DNA of 16,685 nt from an uncultured Clostridia bacterium. GTDB taxonomy: Bacteria > Bacillota > Clostridia > TANB77 > CAG-508. Below, one piece after another: positions 14,610-16,685 of this stretch. A program made the position numbers and the translations under genes. Location: positions 1 through 16,685 of the forward strand of contig CANRFX010000019.1 of assembly GCA_947629995.1 (NCBI GenBank). The letters run 5' to 3'. Under the pieces are notes generated by a model. That model made no database searches. It was not told the origin of the DNA and saw only the letters and a list, made by a program, of their open reading frames with translations. The first letter of the stretch is position 1; the number at the start of each line of letters is the position of its first letter.

Positions 14610-16112
14610 ATGGAAAAATTTAAAAATGCACTAAAATCAGTAAGAGTCAAGTTATTTATGACCTTATCTTTAGTAATTTTATTAATTATTGCATTTCTAA
14701 TATTAGTTAATAATCTTGTTTTTGGACAATATGTTTTATATAATAAAACAATTGCTTTAAAATCAGCTTATGAACGAATAAATAATTATTATAAAGACTC
14801 ACAAACTACAGATTTAGAAACACAATTAGAAAAAATAGCAATAAATAATAATTTTGATATTTTAATAAAAGATAATAAAAATATTAATGTTTATACATCT
14901 AATAAAGACTTTTTTTCTACACTAGGTCAAATGAACGAAATGACAAAAAGAATAAACATTGATTCTAGTCAAATATTAGAAGATGAAGAAAATTATACAA
15001 TAAGAAGAATACAAGATAGTAAAAATGGAATTACTTATATTTTATTATCAGCATCTTTAGACAATGGATATCTATTATATATAAGAATACCAATTACAGT
15101 AATTGAGCAAAGTGTAGAAATATCAAATCATTTTTTATATTTAATGGCAGGACTTACAATTTTAATTTCAGCAGTAATTGTATCATATGTATCAAGAAAA
15201 TTTGGAGATCCTATTACAGAATTGAATGATATTGCAAAAAAAATGTCTAATTTAGACTTTAGCAAAAAATATAGAACAACAAATGTAGAAGATGAAATTA
15301 ATAATTTAGGAAAAAGTATAAATGTGATGTCAGACAAATTGGAAAAAACAATCAAACAATTAAGAGAAACAAACATTGAGCTAGAAAAAGACATTGAGGA
15401 AAAATCACAAATAGATGAAATGAGAAAAAGCTTTATATCAGATGTATCACATGAACTAAAAACCCCAATTGCTTTAATACAAGGGTATAGTGAAGGATTA
15501 CTCGAAAATGTAAATTCTGATGAAGAAAGCAGAAAGTTTTATGCAGAAGTAATTTTAGATGAAACAAACAAAATGGATAGATTAGTAAAAGAACTTTTAG
15601 AACTAATGAAACTAGAATATGGAAAACGAGAATTTCAAGATAAAGAATTTAACATAGTAGAACTAGAAAAAGAAGTAGTGCGTAAATCTCAAGTTATAGT
15701 GGAAGAAAAGCAAGCTAAAATTAAAATGGATACACTTGATGAAATCCAAGTAGTAGCAGATGATTTTTATATTGAACAAGTAATAAGTAACTATTTAACA
15801 AATGCTATAAAACATGTAAAAGAAGTAGATGGAGAAAAATATATACAAATTAAAAATGAAATAAGTAAAGATGGAAAAAGAGTCAGAATAAAAGTTTTTA
15901 ACACAGGAGATAAAATAAAAGAAGAAGACATATCAAGAATTTGGAATAGATTCTATAAAAGTGATGAATCTAGAAATCGTGAGGATGGTGGAACTGGAAT
16001 AGGTCTATCTTTTGTAAAAGCAATTATGAATAACTATGGAAATAGTTATGGTGTTATCAATAAAGAGAATGGTGTTGAATTTTATATAGAATTAAATATG
16101 AATAGGAGTTGA
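14610..16112 (+). CDS. Sensor histidine kinase
   Basis: The 500-aa membrane kinase has a transmembrane helix at about 15-38, an extracellular sensor region of about 135 residues (39-174), a second helix at 175-195, a HAMP linker (about 196-250) and a short coiled coil. The H-box is SDVSHELKTP with phospho-acceptor His281. The ATP-binding domain has the N-box ISNYLTNAIKH (Asn398), a G1-like VFNTGDKI and the G2 box GGTGIGLSF. The RBS AGAGGAA precedes the ATG. It pairs with the OmpR-family regulator just upstream. The sensor region is variable and its ligand cannot be inferred; the overall architecture is that of cell-envelope-type kinases of Firmicutes. Confidence 0.95.
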   Translation: MEKFKNALKSVRVKLFMTLSLVILLIIAFLILVNNLVFGQYVLYNKTIALKSAYERINNYYKDSQTTDLETQLEKIAINNNFDILIKDNKNINVYTSNKDFFSTLGQMNEMTKRINIDSSQILEDEENYTIRRIQDSKNGITYILLSASLDNGYLLYIRIPITVIEQSVEISNHFLYLMAGLTILISAVIVSYVSRKFGDPITELNDIAKKMSNLDFSKKYRTTNVEDEINNLGKSINVMSDKLEKTIKQLRETNIELEKDIEEKSQIDEMRKSFISDVSHELKTPIALIQGYSEGLLENVNSDEESRKFYAEVILDETNKMDRLVKELLELMKLEYGKREFQDKEFNIVELEKEVVRKSQVIVEEKQAKIKMDTLDEIQVVADDFYIEQVISNYLTNAIKHVKEVDGEKYIQIKNEISKDGKRVRIKVFNTGDKIKEEDISRIWNRFYKSDESRNREDGGTGIGLSFVKAIMNNYGNSYGVINKENGVEFYIELNMNRS

Positions 16113-16267
16113 GAATTATAAGTTATTTTAGATATACTACATATTTTATTAATGGTTTGAGTTTAATTATTTCTATTGTTGTTTTCTTGATGGTTGATTT
16201 TGTAGCTTTTGATAATCATTTTAAAAATTCTACCTTTAAAGTTAACTTTGAAGTTGTTTATAAATAA
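16109..16267 (+). CDS. Possible small membrane protein (52 aa)
   Basis: A 52-codon frame overlaps the kinase stop (TTGA overlap) and begins MRIISYFRYT. It has one clear membrane helix (about residues 14-33, INGLSLIISIVVFLMVDFVA) and ends in VNFEVVYK just before a strong terminator. The position suggests a third operon gene. Against this, AGGAG abuts the TTG with no spacing, so a rarer start a few codons later may be used. The T-rich codon use also differs from the A-rich neighbours. I do not recognise a family. Confidence 0.4.
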   Translation: MRIISYFRYTTYFINGLSLIISIVVFLMVDFVAFDNHFKNSTFKVNFEVVYK

Positions 16268-16272
16268 TTATT

Positions 16273-16304
16273 TCGCTTTGAATAAGTTCAAAGCGATTTT
16301 TTTT
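16273..16304 (+). terminator. Strong terminator after the two-component operon
   Basis: A perfect 10-bp stem (TCGCTTTGAA, 16273-16282, with TTCAAAGCGA, 16287-16296), a 4-base loop and eight T residues make a textbook intrinsic terminator. Confidence 0.92.
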
Positions 16305-16379
16305 ACAATTAAAGTTCAAAGATTAAAAATTTCGAGGATTAGATAAAATATTACAATTATATTACATTTTTGCAAAATA

Positions 16380-16408
16380 TTGACAAGGAAAAAAAAGAAT
16401 GGTAGAAT
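16380..16408 (+). promoter_or_regulatory. Promoter for the pilin gene
   Basis: TTGACA (16380-16385), a 17-base spacer and TAGAAT (16403-16408) match the vegetative consensus at 11 of 12 positions. The predicted start near 16415 gives a leader of about 70 bases with no recognisable riboswitch. Confidence 0.7.
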
Positions 16409-16485
16409 AAGTGCAATAATAACAACAAAATGACATAATACAAATGAAGAAAAAATAAATAAAAAATGAGGAGGAACTAGAGAAG

Positions 16486-16685
16486 ATGAGAAATAAAAAC
16501 ACAGGAATCACATTAATAGCATTAGTAATAACTATCATAGTCTTGCTAATACTTGCAGCAGTAAGTATTGCAACATTAACAGGAGAAAATGGAATATTAA
16601 CAAAGGCTCAAGATGCAAGTGAAAGGACAAGAGAAGCAACAGCAAGAGAACAAATAGAAGTAGAAGCTGTTGCAAGTTTTGATGG
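16486..16685 (+). CDS. Type IV pilin-like protein, 3' truncated
   Basis: The ATG at 16486 follows GAGGAGG with an 11-base gap. The 66 residues present run to the window end. They contain the short basic leader MRNKNTG, then ITLIALVITIIVLLILAA, a prepilin peptidase-type cleavage site and hydrophobic N-terminal helix, and then the GENGILTKAQDA segment common in pilins of uncultured Clostridia. After cleavage at the glycine the fifth residue is alanine, not the glutamate typical of type IV pilins, as is usual for this subgroup. The rest of the protein, which would show whether it is a major pilin, a pseudopilin or a large surface protein, lies beyond the window. Confidence 0.85.
   Translation, partial: MRNKNTGITLIALVITIIVLLILAAVSIATLTGENGILTKAQDASERTREATAREQIEVEAVASFD

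Noticed and set aside
1..16685. Other GGN glycine codons preceded by C (for example CTC-GGA at 2888-2893, ATC-GGA at 1125-1130, GCC-GGT in pflB) as further shift sites
   Set aside because: In each case the C is the third base of a normal codon and the reading frame is continuous through the family motif, so no base needs to be skipped.
1..16685. tRNA or rRNA genes
   Set aside because: No cloverleaf-like segment with a GTTCRA arm and no rRNA sequence was recognised in the gaps.

Overview
This window comes from an AT-rich, low-GC Gram-positive genome, most likely an anaerobic, probably gut-associated, Clostridia-like Firmicute. The evidence is the gene content: pyruvate formate-lyase, ScpB, a dnaG-rpoD operon, purine-rich AGGAGG-type ribosome binding sites, and a pilin of the 'GITLIALVITIIVLLILA' type seen in many uncultured Clostridia. 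The species cannot be named from this sequence.

Layout. Positions 1-4771 (+): the 3' part of a multi-pass membrane protein, two pseudouridine synthases that both start with TTG (RluD-like, then RluB/RsuA-like), a three-domain S1 RNA-binding protein with its own perfect consensus promoter, and a winged-helix protein. Positions 4771-8015 (-): an apparent operon of a 59-aa charged protein, pflB and its activase pflA, converging on the previous block at a shared terminator hairpin. Positions 8016-8195 are a divergent promoter region. Positions 8196-10093 (+): scpB and proS. Positions 10094-10502: a gene-free region filled by a long palindromic repeat element. Positions 10503-13800 (+): dnaG and rpoD. 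Positions 13913-16112 (+): a two-component pair. The window ends with a possible 52-aa membrane protein, a strong terminator, a promoter and the start of a pilin gene.

Two observations stand out. First, pflA and dnaG cannot be read in one frame. pflA needs three +1 shifts and dnaG two. In all five cases exactly one C precedes a conserved glycine codon (NNY-C-GGN), so the normal frame would place CGG in the ribosomal A site. I found no other in-frame CGG in the window, although CGT, CGC and CGA are all used as arginine. This could be +1 recoding at an unassigned or starved CGG codon, or a repeated sequencing artefact. With the five C bases skipped, both proteins have full family length (243 and 593 aa) and all catalytic motifs.

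Second, a 29-bp repeat with TTGTC/GACAA ends and a GGGGACGGAGCA core occurs once at the end of rluB and five times in a 361-bp inverted-repeat element after proS. In both genes the repeat encodes an extra C-terminal tail in the same reading frame. At rluB it also supplies the -35 box of a perfect TTGACA-N17-TATAAT promoter for the next gene.
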